From the IMG/VR virus record IMGVR_UViG_3300044825_002309, positions 1-22,719 of that record: a stretch of DNA of 22,719 nucleotides. The stretch is one strand, 5' to 3'. Below the pieces are notes generated by a model, which saw nothing but the letters and a program-made list of their open reading frames with translations, ran no database searches and was not told the DNA's origin. Every line of letters begins with the position of its first letter. Position 1 is the first letter of the stretch. The translations under genes were made by a program, and so were the position numbers. Below are positions 1 through 6,243 of the stretch, piece after piece. The DNA comes from a virus.

Positions 1-791
1 TCAAGCACATCATATTTATCTTCAGGGATTGATACATAATGTTCTTCAAAAAGACCTCTCATTCCTTGGAGGAATGATTCGGTCATTTCGGTCTTAAGAC
101 CTTGCTCAATAACGAGTGCATTTTCTTCCATCCACTCGCTAGAAACATACTCAAGGTACGCATCTACACGCTCAGCAAGTTCAATCTTAATTTCTTCGAC
201 TTCTTCTGCAAGCGCAACTGCATACTGCTCTTCGATTGCCTCTTGAATTTGAGAAACCTTAGAGCGAAGAGCAGCTTCGAAAATCGTTCTTGCTTTTTCT
301 TGGAACTCTTCAGAGAGTTCCTCGCCTTCTAGAAGAGCATTAACATCTTCATCGATGTTAAACTCTTCTTCCATTTCTTCTTCATCTTCATCTTCGTCTT
401 CGTCCTCTTCCTTCTTACCTTTTTTATTACCTTCCTCTTTTTCCTCCTCTTCCTCTTCTTCCTTAGCGGCTTCTAAGAGTTCTTCATCTTCATCATATTC
501 AAACTCTTCATCTTCCTTAACACCCTTCATTGCTTCTGCAGCAGAAGCACCTTTATTAACAACATCCTTAACTTGCTTAAGTGATCCGCCAGGTGTTTTC
601 AGCTTTGCTGAATCGTCAGTTGAGCGATAGTTAGAAGGATCAGGGCCACCAAGATCTTCCCAACCAGCAGTTTGACCTGGTGTTGCACCAGATAGACTTG
701 GCATTGCATCCGCTGCTTTGGCGTTAGCATTAACAGCGGTTTTGGATTGCTTAGTGCCTACTTCCATTTCTTGTAAATCTCCACGAGACAT
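1..791 (-). CDS. gp22: Prohead scaffold (core) protein gp22, 3' part cut by window edge
   Basis: Scaffold protein that forms the inner core on which the prohead shell is assembled and which gp21 later digests. About 263 N-terminal residues are visible; the reading frame is still open at base 1. The start MSRGDLQEMEVG is set by a GGAGAG ribosome site five bases upstream. Residues about 85-135 are an extreme Glu/Asp run with a Lys/Gly break, followed by helical sequence. The conserved-looking part SFLQGMRGLFEEHYVSIPE lies near the edge and fits the gp22 family. Sequences of the type (L/I)xE, such as LLE and LSE, are possible gp21 cleavage sites. It lies directly after gp21, as in T4, and gp23 should follow outside the window. 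Seen: frame, acidity, start and order. Identity rests on synteny and the C-terminal motif. Confidence 0.9.
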   Translation of the reverse strand, partial: MSRGDLQEMEVGTKQSKTAVNANAKAADAMPSLSGATPGQTAGWEDLGGPDPSNYRSTDDSAKLKTPGGSLKQVKDVVNKGASAAEAMKGVKEDEEFEYDEDEELLEAAKEEEEEEEKEEGNKKGKKEEDEDEDEDEEEMEEEFNIDEDVNALLEGEELSEEFQEKARTIFEAALRSKVSQIQEAIEEQYAVALAEEVEEIKIELAERVDAYLEYVSSEWMEENALVIEQGLKTEMTESFLQGMRGLFEEHYVSIPEDKYDVL

Positions 792-796
792 TTGAA

Positions 797-802
797 CTCT
801 CC
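797..802 (-). promoter_or_regulatory. Ribosome binding site of gp22
   Basis: The minus strand reads GGAGAG five bases before the gp22 ATG. It is one of the clearest Shine-Dalgarno sites in the window and fits a scaffold protein made in many copies. Confidence 0.7.
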
Positions 803-829
803 GTTTAACCTTTAGTTATAAACTATATT

Positions 830-837
830 TATTTATA
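830..837 (-). promoter_or_regulatory. T4-type late promoter upstream of gp22
   Basis: The minus strand reads TATAAATA in the 56-base gap between the gp21 stop and the gp22 start, about 40 bases before the ATG. This is the exact T4 late-promoter octamer recognised by the gp55 sigma factor. T4 late promoters have no -35 element, so the octamer and its placement are the only evidence. Confidence 0.75.
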
Positions 838-847
838 ATTTAATAAA

Positions 848-1498
848 TTACAATGAATTTAAAAACTCATTAAATAAACTCAATTTATACTCCTCAAGAA
901 GTTTTTCATCTACAAGGGTATTGATTCTTTTTTGAGTTTGCTCTGCGATTTTTTCGCGAAGCATTCCTCCATCCCATACCCACTCCTTTCCTTCCATAAT
1001 TCCCTGAACAAAAGCATCAGGTGCAGATGGATCGGCAACAATATCAGCAGCAGTTGCAAGCATGAAGTCTTCGCCAACTTCATTGTATCCTTCTTTTGTT
1101 GGTCTTACCGATCCAATACCACGAGAAGAAACACCAAGAGTTACTCCTTCTTTGAGAAGTGACTCTGCAATTTTGCCCATTGGTGTAGAAAGAATTTGTG
1201 CCTTACCAATAAAATCGTTTCCTCTTTGAACGAGTTCAACAATCTTATGAGAAACTCTATCAAGATTTACAGTAGGTCCATCAGGATGACCAAGTTCACC
1301 AAGAGCACGGCCTTTATTTACATACTGTTCAGTATAACGCTTTACCTCTCTTTCCATAACAGGCATACGATATATCCTGTTATTGCGATTGGGTTGTTCA
1401 GTTTGTAGGAAAGGACCTCGAATATACAGAGTCTTCTTACCGTTGACCGTTTCGGTAAGAACTTCTACTGATTCGATTTCTTCGGTAATGAGTTTCAT
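848..1498 (-). CDS. gp21: Prohead core protease gp21
   Basis: Serine protease (herpesvirus-assemblin-like fold) that matures the prohead by cutting scaffold and shell proteins after (L/I)xE sites and then itself. It has 216 residues, near the T4 length of 212. The N-terminal part contains NRNNRIYRMPVMEREV. The probable catalytic histidine is His71 in LGELGHPDGPTV, and the probable nucleophile is Ser124 or Ser125 in TLGVSSRGIGS. The stretch ATAADIVADPSAPDA at about 149-162 is the family's third conserved block. The ATG shares one base with the stop of the upstream gene (TAATG), so translation is probably coupled. gp22 follows. No truncation or missing residue is seen. Confidence 0.95.
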   Translation of the reverse strand: MKLITEEIESVEVLTETVNGKKTLYIRGPFLQTEQPNRNNRIYRMPVMEREVKRYTEQYVNKGRALGELGHPDGPTVNLDRVSHKIVELVQRGNDFIGKAQILSTPMGKIAESLLKEGVTLGVSSRGIGSVRPTKEGYNEVGEDFMLATAADIVADPSAPDAFVQGIMEGKEWVWDGGMLREKIAEQTQKRINTLVDEKLLEEYKLSLFNEFLNSL

Positions 1499-2049
1499 TA
1501 TGCCTGTCCTGTAATTTGTACTTGTTGGAAGTGAAGTGTTCCTGATCCGACTCCATATGCAGAAATCTTATTAGAAACAACAACTGATGAATCTGTTGAT
1601 GAGAAAGCAGTTATAATTCCACTTGAATTATAATTAATAGTCATTCTTGTCGAGAAATATCCATCAACACCTGCAGTGGTATTAATTGATAAAACTTGTT
1701 GGTGTGTAAAGTTATAATATGACTGACCAGTAGCAGTAAGAGTTACGTAATCACCAACTGCAAATGGAACCTGAGTTCCTTCTGGAACAGTAACAATTGT
1801 TGTTGTTCCTGTTGTTACTCCAACAACTCTATTCGATGCTCTAGTTAATCCTAAAGTTACCGTGTCACCTGCGGGAACATAATAATCGGTATTAGTTGCT
1901 GCAGGAGTAACTCCAATTGCAACGTGGGCAGAACCACCAACTGCAACTACTCTCAAAACACTAGATTGTACTGTAAAAGCAGATGAAGTTGTTGCAGCAC
2001 CTGCAGTAAATGTAAATGAGGAACCCGCCCCAACTGGTCTATGAGCCAT
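1498..2049 (-). CDS. Probable virion structural protein, 183 aa
   Basis: A Thr/Val/Gly/Ser-rich, cysteine-free protein starting MAHRPVGAGSSFTFTAGAAT, with no signal peptide or membrane segment. The composition and alternating hydrophobic pattern suggest an all-beta protein. Stretches such as TLGLTRASNRVVGVTTGTTT and PFAVGDYVTLTATGQ resemble beta-sandwich modules of marine phage structural proteins. I recall similar proteins in T4-like cyanophages and pelagiphages but cannot name a family. It has its own TATAAATA promoter 24 bases upstream and overlaps the gp21 start by one base. Position among capsid genes suggests a capsid-surface or decoration role; this is inference. T4 has no counterpart between genes 67/68 and 21. 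Confidence 0.75.
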   Translation of the reverse strand: MAHRPVGAGSSFTFTAGAATTSSAFTVQSSVLRVVAVGGSAHVAIGVTPAATNTDYYVPAGDTVTLGLTRASNRVVGVTTGTTTIVTVPEGTQVPFAVGDYVTLTATGQSYYNFTHQQVLSINTTAGVDGYFSTRMTINYNSSGIITAFSSTDSSVVVSNKISAYGVGSGTLHFQQVQITGQA

Positions 2050-2073
2050 TATTTTAAATACAACACTTTTAGT

Positions 2074-2081
2074 TATTTATA
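2074..2081 (-). promoter_or_regulatory. T4-type late promoter upstream of the 183-aa structural gene
   Basis: The minus strand reads TATAAATA in the 41-base gap after the 437-aa gene, 24 bases before the ATG. It is an exact match to the late octamer. It can drive the 183-aa gene and gp21. Confidence 0.7.
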
Positions 2082-2090
2082 AATTGCAAA

Positions 2091-3404
2091 TTACCTACTA
2101 ATTTCTTCCCAATCTAATGAAGCAAAAACATCAGCACCAGCAGTATCAGATGCAACTACTAGTGTTAATTCATAAGGTGTTCCAGTTAATCCATTTCTTT
2201 CTAACTGGAACTTAAATAGTGCTTCTTTCAGAATATCAACTGATGAAGAAGATTGATTTGCTGATGTGAAGAAACCGGATGCTAATATTCTTCCTCCACT
2301 TACAGTTCCTCCATCAATTTTATATTCTACAGCACTATCTGCACCAGCACTTACCCAATTTCCACCAGTAGTAGTTGCTGATGCTCTCACCTGCCAATTG
2401 TATTGTGGTCCATTTCCAGTCCCCATTAATGAAAGCGCGGTCAAAATTACAATTGCATCCAATCTATTTGGGGAAGATTTGAGACGAATAGAAAGAACAG
2501 GATAATAAGTTCCGGCAGGAGTTGGTAAATCTACTGGTGCTGTAATTGGTGTATTTACTGCCTGCTGCAATCCTCTCAATTCATAACCACCTTCTGAAAT
2601 TACACTAGAGCAAACTTGTTTGAGTGTGCTAGAACTAGTTGTAATACCAGTATTAGCAATCTCATACCTTAAAGGAAGAGATGCTGTTGTGATATAAGTT
2701 GATTGAATTAAGTTTGCGTGGTGAAATGAGTGTGCGTGAATAAATTTTCCATCAATTACAAATCCCATTCTTACTGATCCGAGACCCAACCACTCAATAT
2801 CCATCCAAAGAATTTGTGCTTTGGTAATATCTAATGTAATACCAGAAACTCCGGTTCCATCCAATTTATCAATATTCCAATCAGATTGTGCAATTGCAGT
2901 TTCGGTCCCAGTGGATAAACTTCTTTCTACAAAATATGGCGTCGTGCCATTAATCTCAAAATACATTCCATTATCAGCACCAAAATATCCAACTCTTTGC
3001 CTTAAGTTTGTTTTTGGTGTAGCAGGAATAAAAGTATTTAAAACAAGTAAAGATTTTCCTGGTTGATATGAAAATGTTTTAGTGGTTTCTCTAATAACTG
3101 AATCACCACTTGTAGTTCCAATACCTATATTGATTAATCCTTGAGTTGTTACAAAACCAACAGTAGAACCAGTTCCTACAATCAAACTTTCCCAAAGATT
3201 ATTGTCTCTATATCTGTGAGATGAGTCAAATAATGTAAGAGGATTTGATACTCTTGTTCTTCCGAAAGCATCTGGATTTACACTTACTGGAAATCTATTG
3301 AGATTATCAACGATTTTTCCGTCTCTAGTTGCAGCACCAAAAATCTCAAAAAGACTTCTCTCTTGGTTTAAATAATCTTGAGTTTGAATATTCCACTGAG
3401 CCAT
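2091..3404 (-). CDS. Probable virion structural protein, 437 aa
   Basis: Unrecognised at family level, but it reads as a phage structural protein. The N-terminus (MAQWNIQTQDYLNQERSLFE) is followed by AFGRTRVSNPLTLFDSSHRY at about 47-66, a motif type I associate with phage head/tail-surface beta proteins. The middle (residues about 110-260) looks like a jelly-roll/lectin-like sandwich with Trp-rich strands (ILWMDIEWLGLGSVRMGFVI) and HAHSFHH. The C-terminus ends FASLDWEEIS. It starts two bases after the stop of the 106-aa gene with no promoter of its own, so it belongs to the transcription unit starting at the gp67-like gene. An external capsid fibre or decoration role is inferred from position only. 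Confidence 0.75.
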   Translation of the reverse strand: MAQWNIQTQDYLNQERSLFEIFGAATRDGKIVDNLNRFPVSVNPDAFGRTRVSNPLTLFDSSHRYRDNNLWESLIVGTGSTVGFVTTQGLINIGIGTTSGDSVIRETTKTFSYQPGKSLLVLNTFIPATPKTNLRQRVGYFGADNGMYFEINGTTPYFVERSLSTGTETAIAQSDWNIDKLDGTGVSGITLDITKAQILWMDIEWLGLGSVRMGFVIDGKFIHAHSFHHANLIQSTYITTASLPLRYEIANTGITTSSSTLKQVCSSVISEGGYELRGLQQAVNTPITAPVDLPTPAGTYYPVLSIRLKSSPNRLDAIVILTALSLMGTGNGPQYNWQVRASATTTGGNWVSAGADSAVEYKIDGGTVSGGRILASGFFTSANQSSSSVDILKEALFKFQLERNGLTGTPYELTLVVASDTAGADVFASLDWEEISR

Positions 3405-3406
3405 TA

Positions 3407-3727
3407 TTAATCAATCCATTCCAACTTTGATGGGTGGTATCTTTGTGCGTTTTTAATGTTTAAATTCTTTTCAGTAACTGGGTAAATCTGATGAACAACC
3501 GCTCCTGGATAATTAGACTGTAGTTGTTCACCAAGATCTCTCGGAGAAGGAATTCCGTTTTTAGTAACTAATTCCATTCTATAAAGACTTCCGTTCCACA
3601 GGACATCTGCAACATATTCCTCACCAACCGATTGTTGCTCTGGTTGAGAGGAATTAATGTAAAGATTTCCGGTAAAGTCTCCAGAAATATTTACAGACTC
3701 TGAGATGAACTGCTTAAAAGATTTCAT
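3407..3727 (-). CDS. Candidate packaged internal head protein with capsid-targeting N-terminus, 106 aa
   Basis: Small protein in the position of T4 gene 68. Its N-terminus, MKSFKQFISES, closely resembles the T4 internal-protein capsid-targeting sequence (MKTYQEFIAE type), which directs proteins into the prohead and is cut off by gp21 after (I/L)xE. Here the predicted cut is after ISE (residues 8-10). Residues about 38-82 form a module with VLWNGSLYRMEL, PSPRD, LQ and NYPGAVV that recurs in the 646-aa protein between gp16 and gp17. The ATG overlaps the stop of the gp67-like gene (ATGA) and the 437-aa gene starts two bases after its stop. Targeting is inferred from the motif; the function of the mature part is unknown. 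It could alternatively be a diverged gp68 core protein. Confidence 0.8.
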   Translation of the reverse strand: MKSFKQFISESVNISGDFTGNLYINSSQPEQQSVGEEYVADVLWNGSLYRMELVTKNGIPSPRDLGEQLQSNYPGAVVHQIYPVTEKNLNIKNAQRYHPSKLEWID

Positions 3728-3885
3728 TCTTCCTCTTCTGTTTCGCTATTAAACATTGAATTTGCTACGGCAGGACGAAAATCATCAATTTTTTCTGCTG
3801 CTTTAGTAAACAAAAGATCCTTGATTTTATCACTGATCTGCGAAGGTGATTCGTCAGTAGCAATCATATCCAGTAAATCATCCAT
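3724..3885 (-). CDS. gp67: gp67-like prohead core protein, 53 aa
   Basis: Short gene starting MDDLLDMIATDESPSQISDK and ending in an acidic tail (SETEEEE). The ATG follows a GGAA site about nine bases upstream and a TATAAATA promoter overlapping the end of gp20. The stop TGA overlaps the next ATG. An amphipathic helical N-terminus plus an acidic C-terminus, placed between gp20 and gp21, matches T4 gp67, a minor core protein needed for correct head shape, although T4 gp67 is longer (80 aa). Marine T4-like phages carry similar short forms with a RPxVAxSMF-like motif, seen here as RPAVANSMF. I see no (L/I)xE cleavage site in it. Identity rests on order and composition. Confidence 0.75.
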   Translation of the reverse strand: MDDLLDMIATDESPSQISDKIKDLLFTKAAEKIDDFRPAVANSMFNSETEEEE

Positions 3886-3913
3886 TGTTAAGATTCCAAT
3901 TAGTAATCGTTTT

Positions 3914-3921
3914 TATTTATA
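3914..3921 (-). promoter_or_regulatory. T4-type late promoter upstream of the gp67-like gene
   Basis: The minus strand reads TATAAATA 28 bases before the gp67-like ATG. The gp20 stop codon TAA lies inside the octamer. It should drive the core protein, internal protein and 437-aa gene. Confidence 0.7.
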
Positions 3922-5605
3922 TCTCACCACCCTTGGGCATTTCTATTGCTTTAGCATTAACTTCGGTTGCTTTTTCTTGAGATCTTAAATCAGGTTCCAT
4001 TGCCGGTTGACCCAGATCCATTTGAGAAGTTTGGTCAAGAGGTAATCCAGTTTGTGGATCAATAGGTTGATTAGGATCGGGAATAATTCCTTCATCAATT
4101 TCTTTTTTAATGAGCGCATCTTGTTCTAAGATTTCAACATCAGTTTGCCTTAAAACCTTTCTTCTTATATAATCTTGAGAGAAATATCTTCCAACATAAG
4201 GTTCTGCAATTTGAACCATATTCAATCTCTCGTTAAGTAATTCGGCATCCTTAAGTTCTGCAAAATGATTATCATATAAGAAATCATATTGAATATGTTC
4301 ATCCATCCTCGACCAATCTTCTGGTGTAATGATATTTTTGAGAATCAATTGAGTTCTCAACATATCGCTAAACATATATGAGAATCTCTTTCTCAAACGA
4401 GCAACAAACTTACTAAATTTGACTTCATCTCTCAGAATTTCTGATGAACGACCAAGATTAAATCCACCATCTCCACCAATTCTTGTTGTTGGAACATTTA
4501 AAGACCTATAAAGTTTTTCTTGAAAATAATTAATATCGGTAATTTCTCCAAGATTTTGTCCACCAGGAAGTGTAGATATTTCGGTTCCTCTACCACCCTC
4601 TCTTCTTGGCAACCAAAAATCCTCTAACATTGCCATAAACTTTTTGTCATCGCGTATTTCTCCGGTACTTGCATCATAAACTTGTTTGTTGCGATAACGC
4701 ATCATCACATCACGGAGGTATTGCTCTGCTTTAATCTTTGGCAGATTACCAACATCAATATAGAAAATTCTTCTTTCTGGTGCGCGAGAAAGACGATAGA
4801 TGACTAAAGAGTCCTCAATCATACGGAGTTGATTGAGAGATTTAATTGCCTTGTGAAGATATGAAAGAGTTGATCCCTTATTTCGGTCTACAAGGCCGGA
4901 CGTGCAATAAGTGATCGAATCCTTTGTCATCTTGATGCCAGAATTTGAACCACCCAATGTTCCAGGAGCTGGAGTTCCTGTTGGATAGGTCATTTTTGGT
5001 TCATAAATGAAGTATTCATCAATTTCTGGAAAATCATAATCCATTGGATTATCAACATTTCGATTTGAAACTCTATATTTGTTATCTTCCTTTTTAATTG
5101 CTTGACGAACATAACGCATTTTCATTGCGTCAATGTATCTCAGTTCTTGTATTCCTGCTTCAGGATTTTTAAGATCTACAACCTTATGGTAGTAAAGTCT
5201 TCCATCTACATACCAGTTTCTATAAATTTCATGCGACTTCTTATCAAAATCTAGAAGTTCTAATATATACTTGAATTCTTGTCTAATCTTCTTTTTAATA
5301 CCATCACTCGCATTCAGATTATCCAAATCAATCTGAACAGGACTATCATTAGTATCTGATACGATTGCCTCATTTACAATATCTTCAATAGCACTATCAC
5401 ACTCTGGATGAAGTGCCATTTCACGATATCTTTTGATGAGATCAAATTCAGTTCTATATACTCCTTCAATATCTACATACGAACCAAAAAAACCACTACT
5501 CAGGTAATGGTCAACCCCGTCCTCCTTATTTGGAGGAACGGGGGAAACAACACCGGGAGATAATGGTTCGTTATCTTCAATCGAAAAACCAAAAAGTTTC
5601 GCCAT
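3917..5605 (-). CDS. gp20: Portal vertex protein gp20
   Basis: Dodecameric portal at the unique capsid vertex: it nucleates prohead assembly, docks the terminase and later the neck. It has 562 residues against 524 in T4. Recognisable blocks are YVDIEGVYRTEFDLIKRYRE near 43-62, HPECDSAIEDIVNEAI near 67-82, LSRAPERRIFYIDVGNLPK, the MRYRNKQVYDASTGEI region, FWLPRREGGRGTEISTLPGG and RIGGDGGFNLGRSSEI. These are the regions commonly used to recognise marine myovirus g20. The C-terminus is Gln/Pro-rich and variable. An AATAAATA element lies 31 bases upstream, in the gap to gp19. Start chosen as the ATG of MAKLFGFSIEDNE. No defects seen. Confidence 0.97.
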   Translation of the reverse strand: MAKLFGFSIEDNEPLSPGVVSPVPPNKEDGVDHYLSSGFFGSYVDIEGVYRTEFDLIKRYREMALHPECDSAIEDIVNEAIVSDTNDSPVQIDLDNLNASDGIKKKIRQEFKYILELLDFDKKSHEIYRNWYVDGRLYYHKVVDLKNPEAGIQELRYIDAMKMRYVRQAIKKEDNKYRVSNRNVDNPMDYDFPEIDEYFIYEPKMTYPTGTPAPGTLGGSNSGIKMTKDSITYCTSGLVDRNKGSTLSYLHKAIKSLNQLRMIEDSLVIYRLSRAPERRIFYIDVGNLPKIKAEQYLRDVMMRYRNKQVYDASTGEIRDDKKFMAMLEDFWLPRREGGRGTEISTLPGGQNLGEITDINYFQEKLYRSLNVPTTRIGGDGGFNLGRSSEILRDEVKFSKFVARLRKRFSYMFSDMLRTQLILKNIITPEDWSRMDEHIQYDFLYDNHFAELKDAELLNERLNMVQIAEPYVGRYFSQDYIRRKVLRQTDVEILEQDALIKKEIDEGIIPDPNQPIDPQTGLPLDQTSQMDLGQPAMEPDLRSQEKATEVNAKAIEMPKGGEI

Positions 5606-5635
5606 AATTTATTTTTTTAACTTCGTTCTTTTGTC

Positions 5636-5643
5636 TATTTATT
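5636..5643 (-). promoter_or_regulatory. Late-promoter-like element upstream of gp20
   Basis: The minus strand reads AATAAATA, one base off the T4 octamer, 30 bases before the gp20 ATG. Its first two bases are the last two of the gp19 stop codon. Confidence 0.5.
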
Positions 5644-6208
5644 ATGCTTCCTCAGTTGAAGGTGTCCAGTATTGAACTTGGAATTCAACAGTGAACTCTT
5701 CAATAGTGTCAGTGGTATCATAAGAAAGATCAATTGCAGCAATATTAGTTGGGAAAATATCAAAGAACTTATAAGTTGCAGCAACTTCAAGTCCTGATCC
5801 AACGGGAGTGTTCTTTCCTACGTTACTTTTTCCTCTCTTAAATTGCTTTACAAAAGCATTACACATATAATCATTTGGATTGGTGAAACCACTTCCATCA
5901 GCATATTGACCAATAGATTGCATCCACGCTTCCATCGCGTCTCTAATAAGGAAGTCTTGATCATTGATAATCGTAACAGTCCAAACATCAAAAGTTCTGT
6001 CTCCAGCAACTTTGAAAATTCTTCCTCTAAAGGGAACATCAATTGATGCAATGTTTGATGCAGGTAGTGCAGCTGCTTTGCATAAAATAGGGAAATTTTC
6101 AGTAAGATTTACTGCATTTGGTGGTGATGGAATAGTTACCTCAAATAGATTGGGGCGGGCACCGCCCCCGATGAGTGCTGATTTGAAATCCTGAATAGAA
6201 TGTGCCAT
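5642..6208 (-). CDS. gp19: Tail tube protein gp19
   Basis: Monomer of the rigid inner tail tube, stacked as hexamers and ending at gp15. It has 188 residues against 163 in T4. The N-terminus MAHSIQDFKSALIGGGARPN and the block LCKAAALPASNIASIDVPFRGR, followed by FDVWTVTIINDQDFLIRDAM and the C-terminal FTVEFQVQYWTPSTE, are typical of myovirus tube proteins. It follows gp18 after 35 bases and has the strongest ribosome binding site in the window (AAAGGAGGAA), fitting a high-copy product. No promoter octamer is seen directly upstream, so it is probably cotranscribed with gp18. Confidence 0.96.
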   Translation of the reverse strand: MAHSIQDFKSALIGGGARPNLFEVTIPSPPNAVNLTENFPILCKAAALPASNIASIDVPFRGRIFKVAGDRTFDVWTVTIINDQDFLIRDAMEAWMQSIGQYADGSGFTNPNDYMCNAFVKQFKRGKSNVGKNTPVGSGLEVAATYKFFDIFPTNIAAIDLSYDTTDTIEEFTVEFQVQYWTPSTEEA

Positions 6209-6215
6209 TTTTTAG

Positions 6216-6225
6216 TTCCTCCTTT
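6216..6225 (-). promoter_or_regulatory. Strong ribosome binding site of gp19
   Basis: The minus strand reads AAAGGAGGAA seven bases before the gp19 ATG, an almost full-length anti-16S match. It is much stronger than the sites of neighbouring genes and probably sets high tube-protein output from a shared mRNA. Confidence 0.8.
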
Positions 6226-6243
6226 GATGGTGTTTATTAAAAA

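Noticed and set aside
355-630. Plus-strand frame encoding a poly-Ser protein
   Set aside because: It is the antisense shadow of the Glu/Asp-rich stretch of gp22 (GAA/GAT read backwards gives TTC/ATC and TCT-rich codons). No ribosome site or family resemblance.
5848-6051. Second minus-strand frame inside gp19
   Set aside because: Out of frame with gp19, no ribosome site, no recognisable protein; gp19 in full length fits the family.
6231-6240. Possible late promoter upstream of gp19
   Set aside because: Only AATAAACA is present, two bases off the octamer, and gp18-gp19 look cotranscribed.
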